A stretch of 64,000 bases of DNA from Meishania litoralis (GTDB lineage: Bacteria; Bacteroidota; Bacteroidia; Flavobacteriales; Flavobacteriaceae). The position numbers and the translations under genes are program-made. The stretch lies in NCBI RefSeq assembly GCF_042611095.1, contig NZ_JBHFPV010000002.1, positions 434,001 through 498,000 on the forward strand, given 5' to 3'. Of the stretch, positions 25,739 to 34,475 are shown piece after piece (the stretch's first letter is position 1; the number at the start of each line of letters is the position of its first letter). Under the pieces are notes generated by a model, which worked only from the letters and a program-made list of their open reading frames with translations, made no database searches and was not told the origin of the DNA.

Positions 25739-27544
25739 CTACTCCACCATTATGGTTTCGCGCACCGAAATAGGCTTGCCATAGGTGGTAAATCCCTCAA
25801 GAACGATCTCATATTCCCCTGGCACATCCGAAGTGTAGAATTCATAGGATACAACATCATTTTGAATTACCAAATTCGGCTCCCAGAACAATTGATATCT
25901 GAAATCAGGAACACGTTCAAAGTTTTTGTCGCCCTCGGCGCCATATCGTTGTTGATAATAATTCTTTTTGGCCGCAGGTAGTTTCAATTCTTTTCGGGCC
26001 ATATTCGCGTCTTCCGTTCGTTCCAAGTAATCGCCGTCATTGGTTTCTATGACCACCATACCATGGTATTTGTTGGATCCCATCATCAACGGGTCTCTCA
26101 AAATATTCAACCTTTTGATCGTTCTAGCATTGTAATCCAATAATTTTCCATGATCTGGCACGAATACCCCGTCGACCAAAACCAACGGGGGGTCGCTCGC
26201 GTATTGTTCGTCATATGGTTCCAAATCTTCTTTCACCCAAAAGGTATATTCGCCATTATCCAATTTGGTCACCCAAACATTGGGCACTACCTCGACCAAT
26301 GTCTCACGCAACGTATTGAAGCGTGTAAACTCATCCAAATTTACCACAACGGGCACCCCGCCATCAAACGGATCTTTTTCATCGATTGCCAAAATGGAAT
26401 CTGGCTTTACGCCATAATACGCATTTTCAATCTGATTGTACACACTACGGCTGACAATGGCATCGCTCATTTCTTTTGAAATGCTAAAATTTCCGAAGTT
26501 CAATCCTTTATATTCTATGCCGGGTTTATCGAGAAATTGAACGACATAATTTTCAGGGCTATTGTCTATTAGTTGTGCGACCATGGTATCAATGTCGTAT
26601 TCTTTACGGATGTAGGTATAAAAATTGCCATCATCATCGGTAATCGCCGATCGCAGTTGAAAATCCGTTCCGGGAATGGATATGACGACCGTTTTACCAG
26701 CGACAGGAAGTCCACCCTCCCTCGTTCTGACATTTCCGTAGAAAAGCTCGCCACGCTGTTCAGGAAGAGCAATGGAATCGTTCACCGCCTTTGTAATCGA
26801 CTTGGCCGCTGACAAAAAGGTATTTGAAAAATCATAGGCATCCAATCGCCCATTTTTGTCAAATTCATCGATCCGTCGAACACTTATCGAATAATTTCCG
26901 TAACCCAGAGGCCCCTTGAAATTACGAGGTGTAAGGGAGACTTTTTTTCGCTGTCCATACTTTTGGTTGTCCGTAATCAACACCAAGGTGCCGTCATCCT
27001 TCTTTCCTTTGTTTACGGTTTCAGGCCCTTTTTGCCCGATTTCCAAATCTTGGCCTTCTTGCAAATCTTCTTTACCCGATGTTATCGCCTCTTGATCCGA
27101 CCGATACGGATTGATTATCGTTATATCATCTTGAAACAACTGATCTTGACCCGCATTTTTCATCCACTGCGTATAGGCTATCAACTTATAATTTCCGGAA
27201 GGAATCGATACGGGAATGAAAAAATCACCTTGCGCCCGACCTGCCTCCAACCTGACCTTTTGGGTAATTCGCGTAGTTAGGTCAGAGTCCACTAGCTCGA
27301 TATACGCCATTCGACTTATGTTGCTAAGCCGATTGGTCTGGGCATTTATACAATAGACGCTGTAATAAACGTATTCACCCGGAAACAACAGATTGGTGTT
27401 ATAATGAACGTATATCTTTTCCAATGGCAACTGTTGTAATTGTTCCAATTCTGTTTGGTTCTTTACCACATATTGCGCATTCACGAACGCTACATGCACA
27501 CAGAACAACAGACCGATAATCGCTATGCTATTTTTCATTTTCAT
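25739..27544 (-). CDS. Exported macroglobulin MG2-like protein with plug-like C-terminal segment
   Basis: This is a 601-residue secreted protein with a signal peptide (about 1-23). Residues 38-150 look like the MG2 domain of alpha-2-macroglobulins (LEKIYVHYNTNLLFPGEYVY, SIPSGNYKLIAYTQW). A carboxypeptidase-regulatory-like segment follows (GELFYGNVRTREGGLPVAGK). The region at about 450-510 resembles a TonB plug core (PLVLVDGVFVPD, ..IETNDG), and the end is another beta domain. No thioester motif (CGEQ) is present, so it is not a protease trap. It is last in the TonB receptor-DUF4249 operon, 7 bases after a DUF4249 gene, and probably works with them at the outer membrane. Confidence 0.8.
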   Translation of the reverse strand: MKMKNSIAIIGLLFCVHVAFVNAQYVVKNQTELEQLQQLPLEKIYVHYNTNLLFPGEYVYYSVYCINAQTNRLSNISRMAYIELVDSDLTTRITQKVRLEAGRAQGDFFIPVSIPSGNYKLIAYTQWMKNAGQDQLFQDDITIINPYRSDQEAITSGKEDLQEGQDLEIGQKGPETVNKGKKDDGTLVLITDNQKYGQRKKVSLTPRNFKGPLGYGNYSISVRRIDEFDKNGRLDAYDFSNTFLSAAKSITKAVNDSIALPEQRGELFYGNVRTREGGLPVAGKTVVISIPGTDFQLRSAITDDDGNFYTYIRKEYDIDTMVAQLIDNSPENYVVQFLDKPGIEYKGLNFGNFSISKEMSDAIVSRSVYNQIENAYYGVKPDSILAIDEKDPFDGGVPVVVNLDEFTRFNTLRETLVEVVPNVWVTKLDNGEYTFWVKEDLEPYDEQYASDPPLVLVDGVFVPDHGKLLDYNARTIKRLNILRDPLMMGSNKYHGMVVIETNDGDYLERTEDANMARKELKLPAAKKNYYQQRYGAEGDKNFERVPDFRYQLFWEPNLVIQNDVVSYEFYTSDVPGEYEIVLEGFTTYGKPISVRETIMVE

Positions 27545-27551
27545 CTATATT

Positions 27552-28859
27552 TTATTCTATCCAAAAATCCGGCACTTCACTCTCGCCCAATTCAGTACAA
27601 TCACCACAGGCCCTATAGGTTACCAAATAGGGACCGGGACAAGCACCAATATTTTCATCATTCAGGCCATAGTACGCTATCAAACCACCCGCATTTACCG
27701 CCTCGACAATCGACAAAGGACAAGGGTTGGCAACCTCTCCTGTAAAGCAATAAGAAACGTGCTCCAAAGGAGCAGAGGTAACAAAACATGCCACCGGATA
27801 ATCGGGCAAAGGCTCGTTCGGAAAAAAATCCTCATAGTTGAAGAAAATTCTTTTTTCGTCGACCGATGCCACCTCAAAATACCCCAAAACTTTTTTTTCA
27901 TCATCTCCTACAATGCTAATATTTCCATCAAGGAACCCTGGCTGCACATCTGAAAATATGCTTTCAGAAGCCGAGAAATCATTCAGGGCCTGATAATAAC
28001 CATATGCCTCTTGTGTCTGAACATACTGCCTTACCAATATGCTATACCGATGGGTGATGATAAAGTTGTTTCTATCTATAAATCGAATCGGGAAATGCGC
28101 AATGGAATTTTCTCGAAACTCGACCGTAGAACCCTGAATAATATCGGTAGAACCGACGGTATTGTAGCAAACCTTGCCTTCGCTTTCATCGCGTTCTATA
28201 ATTTCAAGGTCATAGGTGATCTGAGGTAAGGCACAGGGGTCATAATTAGTTAGTTTAAAGTCTTCAGGTTTCCATTCAGGGGCAATGATTTTATAGGTTT
28301 CGTCATAGGTGTACCGATAGTACTTGGCATCGGTATCATTTCCACGGCCATCGACATAAAGCGTAAGGCCTTCAACTCCCTCAGCATTGCGATTGCGTTC
28401 AGCGCGCACGTCTTCGAGAACTGCGGTCGATGTAAAACGTTCGGGGCGCGAGCGATAATTGGTCCCATCTTGGGTATCGATATTCAGTGTATACTCGATA
28501 CCGTTTTGAGCTGCAAAATCGCTTGTCGATATATAAAGTCCGGGCTGGGCTTCTGAAAATGGATAGTTGTTACCTAGATTATCGACAATACTTACACTTG
28601 CGTTTTGCTCGTAGGTAATAAGGGTATCGATCGGCCGCATTGGGGTGTTGGGGTCATAAGGGGGTATGCCCAGTTTGTTGACACTTTCAAGGTCCAACGA
28701 ACGGGTGATCAAAATCTGATGCCGCTTCAATTCATCGGTCAATGTTGCCTGTACGACCAGAATATTCTGTGAGTCGCCGACTTCTTGACCTATATCAAAT
28801 GGCTCAATGCAGGCTGACATTAAAAAAAGTAAAAAAATTAAATAATGATTCTTTTTCAT
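27552..28859 (-). CDS. DUF4249 surface lipoprotein, second copy
   Basis: This is a lipoprotein of 435 residues. Starting at 28859 gives MKKNHYLIFLLFLMSACIEP with a lipobox (MSAC); the earlier in-frame ATG at 28880 lies inside the upstream gene. Body motifs match the neighbouring paralogue: YRYTYDETYKIIAPEWKP, RYSILVRQYVQTQEAYGYY, a QPGFLDGNI strand, RIFFNYEDFFPNEPLPDYP, and a C-terminal CGDCTELG with VPDFW. DUF4249 proteins are frequent next to TonB receptors in Bacteroidota and their function is unknown. Tight spacing on both sides (8 and 7 bases) shows cotranscription with the receptor. Confidence 0.88.
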   Translation of the reverse strand: MKKNHYLIFLLFLMSACIEPFDIGQEVGDSQNILVVQATLTDELKRHQILITRSLDLESVNKLGIPPYDPNTPMRPIDTLITYEQNASVSIVDNLGNNYPFSEAQPGLYISTSDFAAQNGIEYTLNIDTQDGTNYRSRPERFTSTAVLEDVRAERNRNAEGVEGLTLYVDGRGNDTDAKYYRYTYDETYKIIAPEWKPEDFKLTNYDPCALPQITYDLEIIERDESEGKVCYNTVGSTDIIQGSTVEFRENSIAHFPIRFIDRNNFIITHRYSILVRQYVQTQEAYGYYQALNDFSASESIFSDVQPGFLDGNISIVGDDEKKVLGYFEVASVDEKRIFFNYEDFFPNEPLPDYPVACFVTSAPLEHVSYCFTGEVANPCPLSIVEAVNAGGLIAYYGLNDENIGACPGPYLVTYRACGDCTELGESEVPDFWIE

Positions 28860-28867
28860 AATACTAT

Positions 28868-30130
28868 TTATTCCGTCCAAAAATCGGGTACTATATTACT
28901 TCCCAGCTTTGTACAATCACCACAAGGACTCGGCAATGTAAAATAGGGTCCGGGCTGATCGGCCGACCCGTTTTCATTTACCGAATGAAAAACGACATTA
29001 CCGGCCAAAATGGCCTCGATCAAGGGTGATTCACATGCCCCGTCACATACCCTAAAATCAGCACAGTGGTACCCAAAGGAGTACAATTGAGGATTGCCCG
29101 GAGTTGCACAATTCACAACATAGGGCGGCAATTCTTCACCGGGAAACAGATCGTCATAGTTAAAATATTCTCTCCTTTCTTCTACCGCCGCAACTTCAAA
29201 ATAGCCCAGCACCTTTTCGCTCTCATCGCTAATCGAACGTACATTACCTTCTAAAAAACCGGGTTGTATCTGTGAAAAAATATTGTCAGAGGAAGAAAAA
29301 TCACCCAATCGCTCATAATAAGAATGCGCATCTTGTGTTTGCGAAAACTGTCTAACCAAAATACTATACCGATGAGACATGATATAATTATCCCGTCCAA
29401 TAAAACGGATATTGAAATCATTCACCTTGTTTTCGGTCAATCCCACCGTCGAGGTTTGTATCACGGCATTTGAAGTTGCCGAACCATAACAGACCTTTCT
29501 TTCTTCGGTCTGTACCTTGATATCGACTTGATAGGGAATCGTATCGCAAGGAATGTAATGTACCACTTCAAACTCGAAGGGATCCCAGTTAGGGGCAACG
29601 ATCTTATAGGTTTCCTCGTATTCGAATCGAAAATAATTGGGTGTCTCCGAAGGCAAAGCGTTGTCCAACAAAATACTAACGCCCTCTTCCCCCTTATCGT
29701 TAAATAGTCTTTTTGCTTCAATATTGTCAATTGGTACGTTTTCGGGTGTCGTCACGGTAGCCGAACGATACGCCTTGCCATCTGCGGTCTGAACATCAAG
29801 GGTATAGTCGGTCCCCTGTCGTGCCGCAAATGGGGTTTCGGATAAATATATACCCGGTTCGGTTTCCTCAAAACGGTACGAAGTACCCGAATTATCGGTA
29901 ATTGATACAAGTGCACCTTGCTCTGCTTCAGGTCCATCAGCTTCAAAGGGGTATGTTCGAAATAAAGAAACGCGGTGCCGATCGAACTCCGTGGTCAGCA
30001 AGGCATCGACCACCAGGGCATTGCCAAAGGACTCCGTTTTGGCATCGAAGGGTTCGACACACCCAACATAACAACCTACGACCACAAAAAAGGCCAAGAC
30101 CCGTCTTATTATTTTATGTGATACAAGCAC
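28868..30130 (-). CDS. DUF4249 surface lipoprotein, first copy
   Basis: This is a 420-residue lipoprotein (leader ending CYVGCVEPFD; the Cys before VEPFD is the lipid site). Its motifs run in the same order as in the next gene: LVVDALLTTEFDRH, FRFEYEETYKIVAPNWDP, RYSILVRQFSQTQDAHSYY, SQIQPGFLEGNV, REYFNYDDLFPGEELPPY, CGDCTKLG and VPDFW. These line up along the whole length, so the two genes arose by tandem duplication and then diverged considerably. It starts 14 bases after the TonB receptor stop. Being on the outer surface, the pair may cap or sort substrate for the receptor in the way SusD does for SusC, which is inference. Confidence 0.88.
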   Translation of the reverse strand: MLVSHKIIRRVLAFFVVVGCYVGCVEPFDAKTESFGNALVVDALLTTEFDRHRVSLFRTYPFEADGPEAEQGALVSITDNSGTSYRFEETEPGIYLSETPFAARQGTDYTLDVQTADGKAYRSATVTTPENVPIDNIEAKRLFNDKGEEGVSILLDNALPSETPNYFRFEYEETYKIVAPNWDPFEFEVVHYIPCDTIPYQVDIKVQTEERKVCYGSATSNAVIQTSTVGLTENKVNDFNIRFIGRDNYIMSHRYSILVRQFSQTQDAHSYYERLGDFSSSDNIFSQIQPGFLEGNVRSISDESEKVLGYFEVAAVEERREYFNYDDLFPGEELPPYVVNCATPGNPQLYSFGYHCADFRVCDGACESPLIEAILAGNVVFHSVNENGSADQPGPYFTLPSPCGDCTKLGSNIVPDFWTE

Positions 30131-30144
30131 CTTTTTATTTGATA

Positions 30145-32946
30145 TTAAAACTTGAAGTTATAGGTTATCGAAGGTATCGGAACGGCGAATATTGAGCTCT
30201 TCAAGGCCTTGACCTCGCCATTATCGGTAACAAAAAAAACGGAGTACGGATTGTTTCTGCCCAGAACATTATATACGGAAATCGTCCAGAAACTATGCGC
30301 GAACTTTTTGATCCTATGATTGCCTTCTATATTGATGCCCAAATCAAGCCTGTAATAATCGGGAATGCGGAACTCGTTTCGATTACTGTAATAAACGTAC
30401 TCCGCATTGTTGAACTGATACGAACCAATGGGATAGGTTACCGGACGCCCAGTTTGGTAAACGAAGTTCGCCGAGACACTATAGCGTCTGGTAAATTTGT
30501 AGTTGGCGATCAAACTAATATCATGGGGCTTATCGTAATTGGATGGAAAGTACTTGCCATTATTGATTCTTTCCTCACCGAACTGGCTATCGAATTTTAT
30601 GAGGGACCTTGAATAAGTATACCCCAACCATCCGTTCAGCCTCCCCCTGTTCTTGCGCAACAAAAGCTCAACACCATACGATTGTCCCTCGCCCTGCAAT
30701 ACCTCGGTTTCTATGGTCTCGTTCAATAAAAGCTGTGCCCCGGTCTTAAAATCGAGTACATCTTTTGAAGTCTTGAAATAACCTTCGAGACTGAGTTCAT
30801 ATTCGTTCTCTTTCAAATTTTGATATAACCCCAGAGAATATTGATTGCCCTGCTGGGGTCTGATATTGGTATCGGAAAGCTTCCAGGTATCGATGGGCGA
30901 TACCGTGGTATTGTTTGACAATGTATGGATGAACTGATACCCATTGTTGAAACTTGCCTTCAACGAAAGGTCCGGCAGCAAGAAATATCGCGCCGAAACC
31001 CTAACTTCTGGTCCTCCGTAAGTTTTGATGATTTCATAATCTCCATATTGCACCGAATCGATTCTCGACCCCTCATTTCTGGGAACATCTTGTTCGTAAA
31101 TCCGTTGTTCAGATTCGCCCAGTGCCGCATAGAATGAGTATCTCAGGCCCAAATCGACCAAGAATCTATCGCTTACCTTGAACTCGTCCGAAACAAAAAT
31201 ACCCGATTCGAAAGCCCTTTCTTTTGGAATCGAAATGCGCTGGACTATCGATTCACCGCCTTCGGGCGAAATTTTACCCGGATTGGCTCCATAAATTTTT
31301 CCCGACAACCCATAGGTGAGCGTGTGCCTATCGTTCAAAAAGTAATTCAACTTTAGTTTTAAACCGGTCTCATTGATATCGTAGCCTAGGTTAAAATCAT
31401 TGTTGGACTCCCCATCATAGTCGATTCCGAATTCATAGCGACTGTTGGCAACGATCAAACTGCCTGTATTTCTATCGTTGAACTTTTTGTCCCATCGCAA
31501 CGAAAATCCACGATTACTATAATTATAAAGCGAATCTGAAGTTATACTGAAACCGTCATGACTATAATACCCGGTAACACGCAGGTCGTTGCGCTCGTTG
31601 AACTTATGATTATATTTCACGATACCGTCATAGAACGAGGCCGAACTATTCCTTAGCGATTCTTCATCGAGTGATCTCAATATCCAATCTGAATAGGCCC
31701 CACGGCCGCCTACTATCAATGACGACTTTTCTTTTACAATCGGAATCTCTAAGGCAAGATTTGCGGTCACAGGCCCTATCGAGGCTTCCCCCGAGAACTT
31801 CTCGACATTGCCGTCTTTCGTCTCGATATCGAAAACCGACGACAACCTTCCACCGTACTCGGCAGGTATGTTACCTTTAAAAATTTCTACCCCTTTTGTG
31901 GTAAAAGGATTCAAGGCCTGAAAAATACCGAAGAAATGTGAAGGGTTATAGATTACCGCATTATCCAAAAGAATCAGATTCTGATCGGTCTTACCGCCCC
32001 TTACGTTGAAACCCACGGCACCTTCTCCGGCCGATGTAATTCCCGGTAGTGATTTTGCCACTTGAAGAATGTCCCTTTCTCCTAGAACTAGGGGAATATT
32101 CTTAGATTCTTCTGATTCTATTTGGGTGGTACCTGTGGTGGCCTCCTCGACATTTCTTGCGGCATCTGCCTGAACTACAACTTCTTCAAGCATTTCCAAG
32201 CTTTCCGAAAGTTCAAAATCGAGCGTACCGTCATTGTAAATAATAACTTCACGTTCAGCTCCTTGAATACCCATTGCCCTGGCCTGGATCAAATTTTGAC
32301 CGGGTGCGAGCTCAAGTCTATAATAGCCGTTTTCGTCAGTTACCGTGCCGGTACCCTTGCCTTTTACCAGCAACGACAGGTCGGGTATGGGTTCTCCGTT
32401 TTGTTTGCGAACATAACCTTGTAAAGTGAACCGATTCTTATTGGTGCCTGCATCGGCCTTGCCAATGCGAACGGTCTCTAAGGAAGCTGGCCTTGCCGTA
32501 TTGCCCAAATCATAAAAAACGGGGGTTATTACCTGAGTTGTAATTTCATTGCCCTCTACAATTGTATCTTCTTTATCCTCATTGAAAAAACCATTGGGAA
32601 GTTCATCATAAATGATATTATTCTTTGTCAGGATGATTTTTTTATCATTGAGTATATAAAAATTAAGGGCAGTATCATCAAAAGCATTCTCTAATATGGT
32701 CTTTACGGATTCATTTTCATACGATCCCGAAACCAGTCCATCGCCCAACCATGCTTCGGCGAAGTAAAATCTATAGTCCGTCAACCCCTCGATTTGCACC
32801 AATACATCCTTTATCGTACTATTTTCAAAGGTTAAGGAGATTTGCTGTACGGATGACGGAATCGAGTCGTTCTGCGCAAATGTTTGTTTTATGCAAAAGG
32901 TAATCAAAGCCAATACAAGCGCGACTGTCAAGTAGTTTTTCTTCAT
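30145..32946 (-). CDS. TonB-dependent receptor with STN domain, first gene of the DUF4249 operon
   Basis: This is an outer-membrane receptor of 933 residues. Counted from ATG 32946 (MKKNYLTVALVLALITFC), a signal peptide is followed by an STN domain (about 25-110; STIKDVLVQIEGLTDYRFYF), the usual contact for an anti-sigma factor, though none is present here. Next is a carboxypeptidase-like domain (about 175-250; TLQGYVRKQNGEPIPDLSLL), the plug (EESKNIPLVLGERDILQVAK, LLDNAVIYNPSHFFGIF) and a barrel ending SITYNFKF. Fused STN, regulatory domain and plug without a SusD partner is the class linked to DUF4249. The longer ATG at 32970 is possible. The ligand is unknown. Confidence 0.93.
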   Translation of the reverse strand: MKKNYLTVALVLALITFCIKQTFAQNDSIPSSVQQISLTFENSTIKDVLVQIEGLTDYRFYFAEAWLGDGLVSGSYENESVKTILENAFDDTALNFYILNDKKIILTKNNIIYDELPNGFFNEDKEDTIVEGNEITTQVITPVFYDLGNTARPASLETVRIGKADAGTNKNRFTLQGYVRKQNGEPIPDLSLLVKGKGTGTVTDENGYYRLELAPGQNLIQARAMGIQGAEREVIIYNDGTLDFELSESLEMLEEVVVQADAARNVEEATTGTTQIESEESKNIPLVLGERDILQVAKSLPGITSAGEGAVGFNVRGGKTDQNLILLDNAVIYNPSHFFGIFQALNPFTTKGVEIFKGNIPAEYGGRLSSVFDIETKDGNVEKFSGEASIGPVTANLALEIPIVKEKSSLIVGGRGAYSDWILRSLDEESLRNSSASFYDGIVKYNHKFNERNDLRVTGYYSHDGFSITSDSLYNYSNRGFSLRWDKKFNDRNTGSLIVANSRYEFGIDYDGESNNDFNLGYDINETGLKLKLNYFLNDRHTLTYGLSGKIYGANPGKISPEGGESIVQRISIPKERAFESGIFVSDEFKVSDRFLVDLGLRYSFYAALGESEQRIYEQDVPRNEGSRIDSVQYGDYEIIKTYGGPEVRVSARYFLLPDLSLKASFNNGYQFIHTLSNNTTVSPIDTWKLSDTNIRPQQGNQYSLGLYQNLKENEYELSLEGYFKTSKDVLDFKTGAQLLLNETIETEVLQGEGQSYGVELLLRKNRGRLNGWLGYTYSRSLIKFDSQFGEERINNGKYFPSNYDKPHDISLIANYKFTRRYSVSANFVYQTGRPVTYPIGSYQFNNAEYVYYSNRNEFRIPDYYRLDLGINIEGNHRIKKFAHSFWTISVYNVLGRNNPYSVFFVTDNGEVKALKSSIFAVPIPSITYNFKF

Positions 32947-33185
32947 GAGTATGTCCATAAGATTATTCATTCAGCCCATAAAGCTGAATACCAAATGAAT
33001 ACCGACAACGATAATCGGGCTACTTTAAAATCGAGCAATACAAAGAATATTTGACTAGCTATCAATATCTCTTTTGGTTTCTAAAGCTACGCAATTTTCA
33101 TAATCCGCCAACTATCGTAACAAGCCAGATATAAAATTGACTTTAATCATTATGTTATAAATATTGGTTTTTACGTCAAAAAATG

Positions 33186-33217
33186 TTTGTTTTATAACCC
33201 AATTCAAATGATTTTTG
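33186..33217 (+). promoter_or_regulatory. Bacteroidota-type promoter of the metallopeptidase gene
   Basis: TTTG (33186-33189), a 20-base spacer, then GATTTTTG (33210-33217) differs from TAnnTTTG at one base. It predicts a start near 33224 and a leader of about 35 bases to the ATG at 33259, and argues against the earlier ATG at 33187. The rest of the 32947-33258 interval, which must also contain the leftward receptor promoter, shows no gene. Confidence 0.5.
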
Positions 33218-33258
33218 TACTTTCTGCTACTTTAACAAAAAACCTAATGAACATTATT

Positions 33259-34416
33259 ATGAAAAAAAGCATTTTTAAAAGTACCCTCCCCATTTTGATG
33301 ACCGCACTTGTTTTTGTCTCCTGTTCGAAAGAGTCAGATCTTGAAGGCAGTACTGAACAGGTGGTCGGGGTAAGTGCCAAGGCCTCGGTTAAAAAAAGCC
33401 ACCAAGAAGCCGTCAAGTTGACTTCGAAAATTTCAAAGAGTACCTTTTCCCACGATTTTAATCCGGCCAAAGCGAAACTGGTTCAACCAAGCGAATGTGG
33501 GCTAACAGAATTTGATTATGCCGTATTTGAGGCGTTTAATAATCTAGACCCTTTGGCAAGGGAATGGTTCGATTTTTATGCCGCCGTAAACTTTGGAACT
33601 ACAATAATCGATGACGATGCCCAGTACTTTGGCGATAGGGGGCAGTATACGAACCTTGTAAACAAGATTACCCGTAATCTTGAAAATTTCTGGAATATGC
33701 CCAATGAGGTCACCGTTAGGGGCGAGCACAACATGACCTTGACGGATCCCGATAAAATTGCCGAATCATTAATCGTAATCTATGGCCTCGACCCCTCATT
33801 GGCTGTAGCCTATGCCGATTTTTTGGTCAATTACGTGAATTTGGAAAGCAATATTCTTGAAAATCCACTTATTTCTGCGGACGGATTCGCGATAGCCTTG
33901 GACGGCATACTTGGACAAGGCGATTTAATCGTGATCGGGGACGGAATCATCGATCTGGCATCGTCGGCGGGTATCGACGCCAAGATTGCTTGGAACGGAA
34001 TCATGGCACATGAATGGGGACATCAGCTACAATTTAACAAACGTGGCGCTTGGGAGTATCCGGGAGTGGATCTTAGCGATGAAGCCGAGGATACCAGGTC
34101 GACCGAATTGGAAGCCGATTTTATTACTGGGTACTTTTTGACCCATAAAAGAGGGGGTACGTACAACTGGTGGAGAGCCGAGGAATTTCTTAACCTATTT
34201 TTTGGAATTGGGGACTGTGCATTCACAAACCCGGGTCACCATGGCACTCCCATTCAACGCGAGGCTGCCGCTTATCAAGGATATCTACTTGCTAAAAGTG
34301 CTCAAGAAAATGGTAAGATTCTCAGTGCAGATGAAGTACATAATGCCTTTATTCAAAAACTAGGCACCATTATTGAAAGTGGCCCGGTAATCGAGCCCGA
34401 AACGAATTTTCAATAA
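33259..34416 (+). CDS. YpfJ-like neutral zinc metallopeptidase, lipoprotein
   Basis: This is a 385-residue lipoprotein (leader ending LVFVSC, Cys 22). The zinc site is MAHEWGHQLQF (His 251, Glu 252, His 255) with the downstream ligand in STELEADFITGYF (Glu 283 or 285), and the late HHGTPIQR (327-334) matches the THGSxxQR motif of YpfJ/PF04228 neutral zinc metallopeptidases. Most members of that family are anchored by a membrane helix; this one is lipidated and has about 200 extra N-terminal residues. It is a single gene with its own promoter and a terminator that overlaps the end of dsbD. The substrate is unknown. Confidence 0.88.
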   Translation: MKKSIFKSTLPILMTALVFVSCSKESDLEGSTEQVVGVSAKASVKKSHQEAVKLTSKISKSTFSHDFNPAKAKLVQPSECGLTEFDYAVFEAFNNLDPLAREWFDFYAAVNFGTTIIDDDAQYFGDRGQYTNLVNKITRNLENFWNMPNEVTVRGEHNMTLTDPDKIAESLIVIYGLDPSLAVAYADFLVNYVNLESNILENPLISADGFAIALDGILGQGDLIVIGDGIIDLASSAGIDAKIAWNGIMAHEWGHQLQFNKRGAWEYPGVDLSDEAEDTRSTELEADFITGYFLTHKRGGTYNWWRAEEFLNLFFGIGDCAFTNPGHHGTPIQREAAAYQGYLLAKSAQENGKILSADEVHNAFIQKLGTIIESGPVIEPETNFQ

Positions 34417-34443
34417 ATTTTTCAATAACAATATCTTGAAAAG

Positions 34444-34475
34444 TAAGACCGTCACTTGACGGTCTTATTTTTTTT
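34444..34475 (+). terminator. Terminator hairpin overlapping the dsbD stop codon
   Basis: TAAGACCGTCA and TGACGGTCTTA form an 11-base stem followed by TTTTTTTTT. It lies 27 bases after the metallopeptidase stop. On the minus strand the same bases encode the last residues of DsbD (KKNKTVK and the stop), so the T-run is read as lysine codons. Confidence 0.85.

Noticed and set aside
27695..28468. Minus-strand alternative frames within the DUF4249 genes as small separate genes
   Set aside because: They overlap conserved coding sequence in a different frame and carry no family residues.
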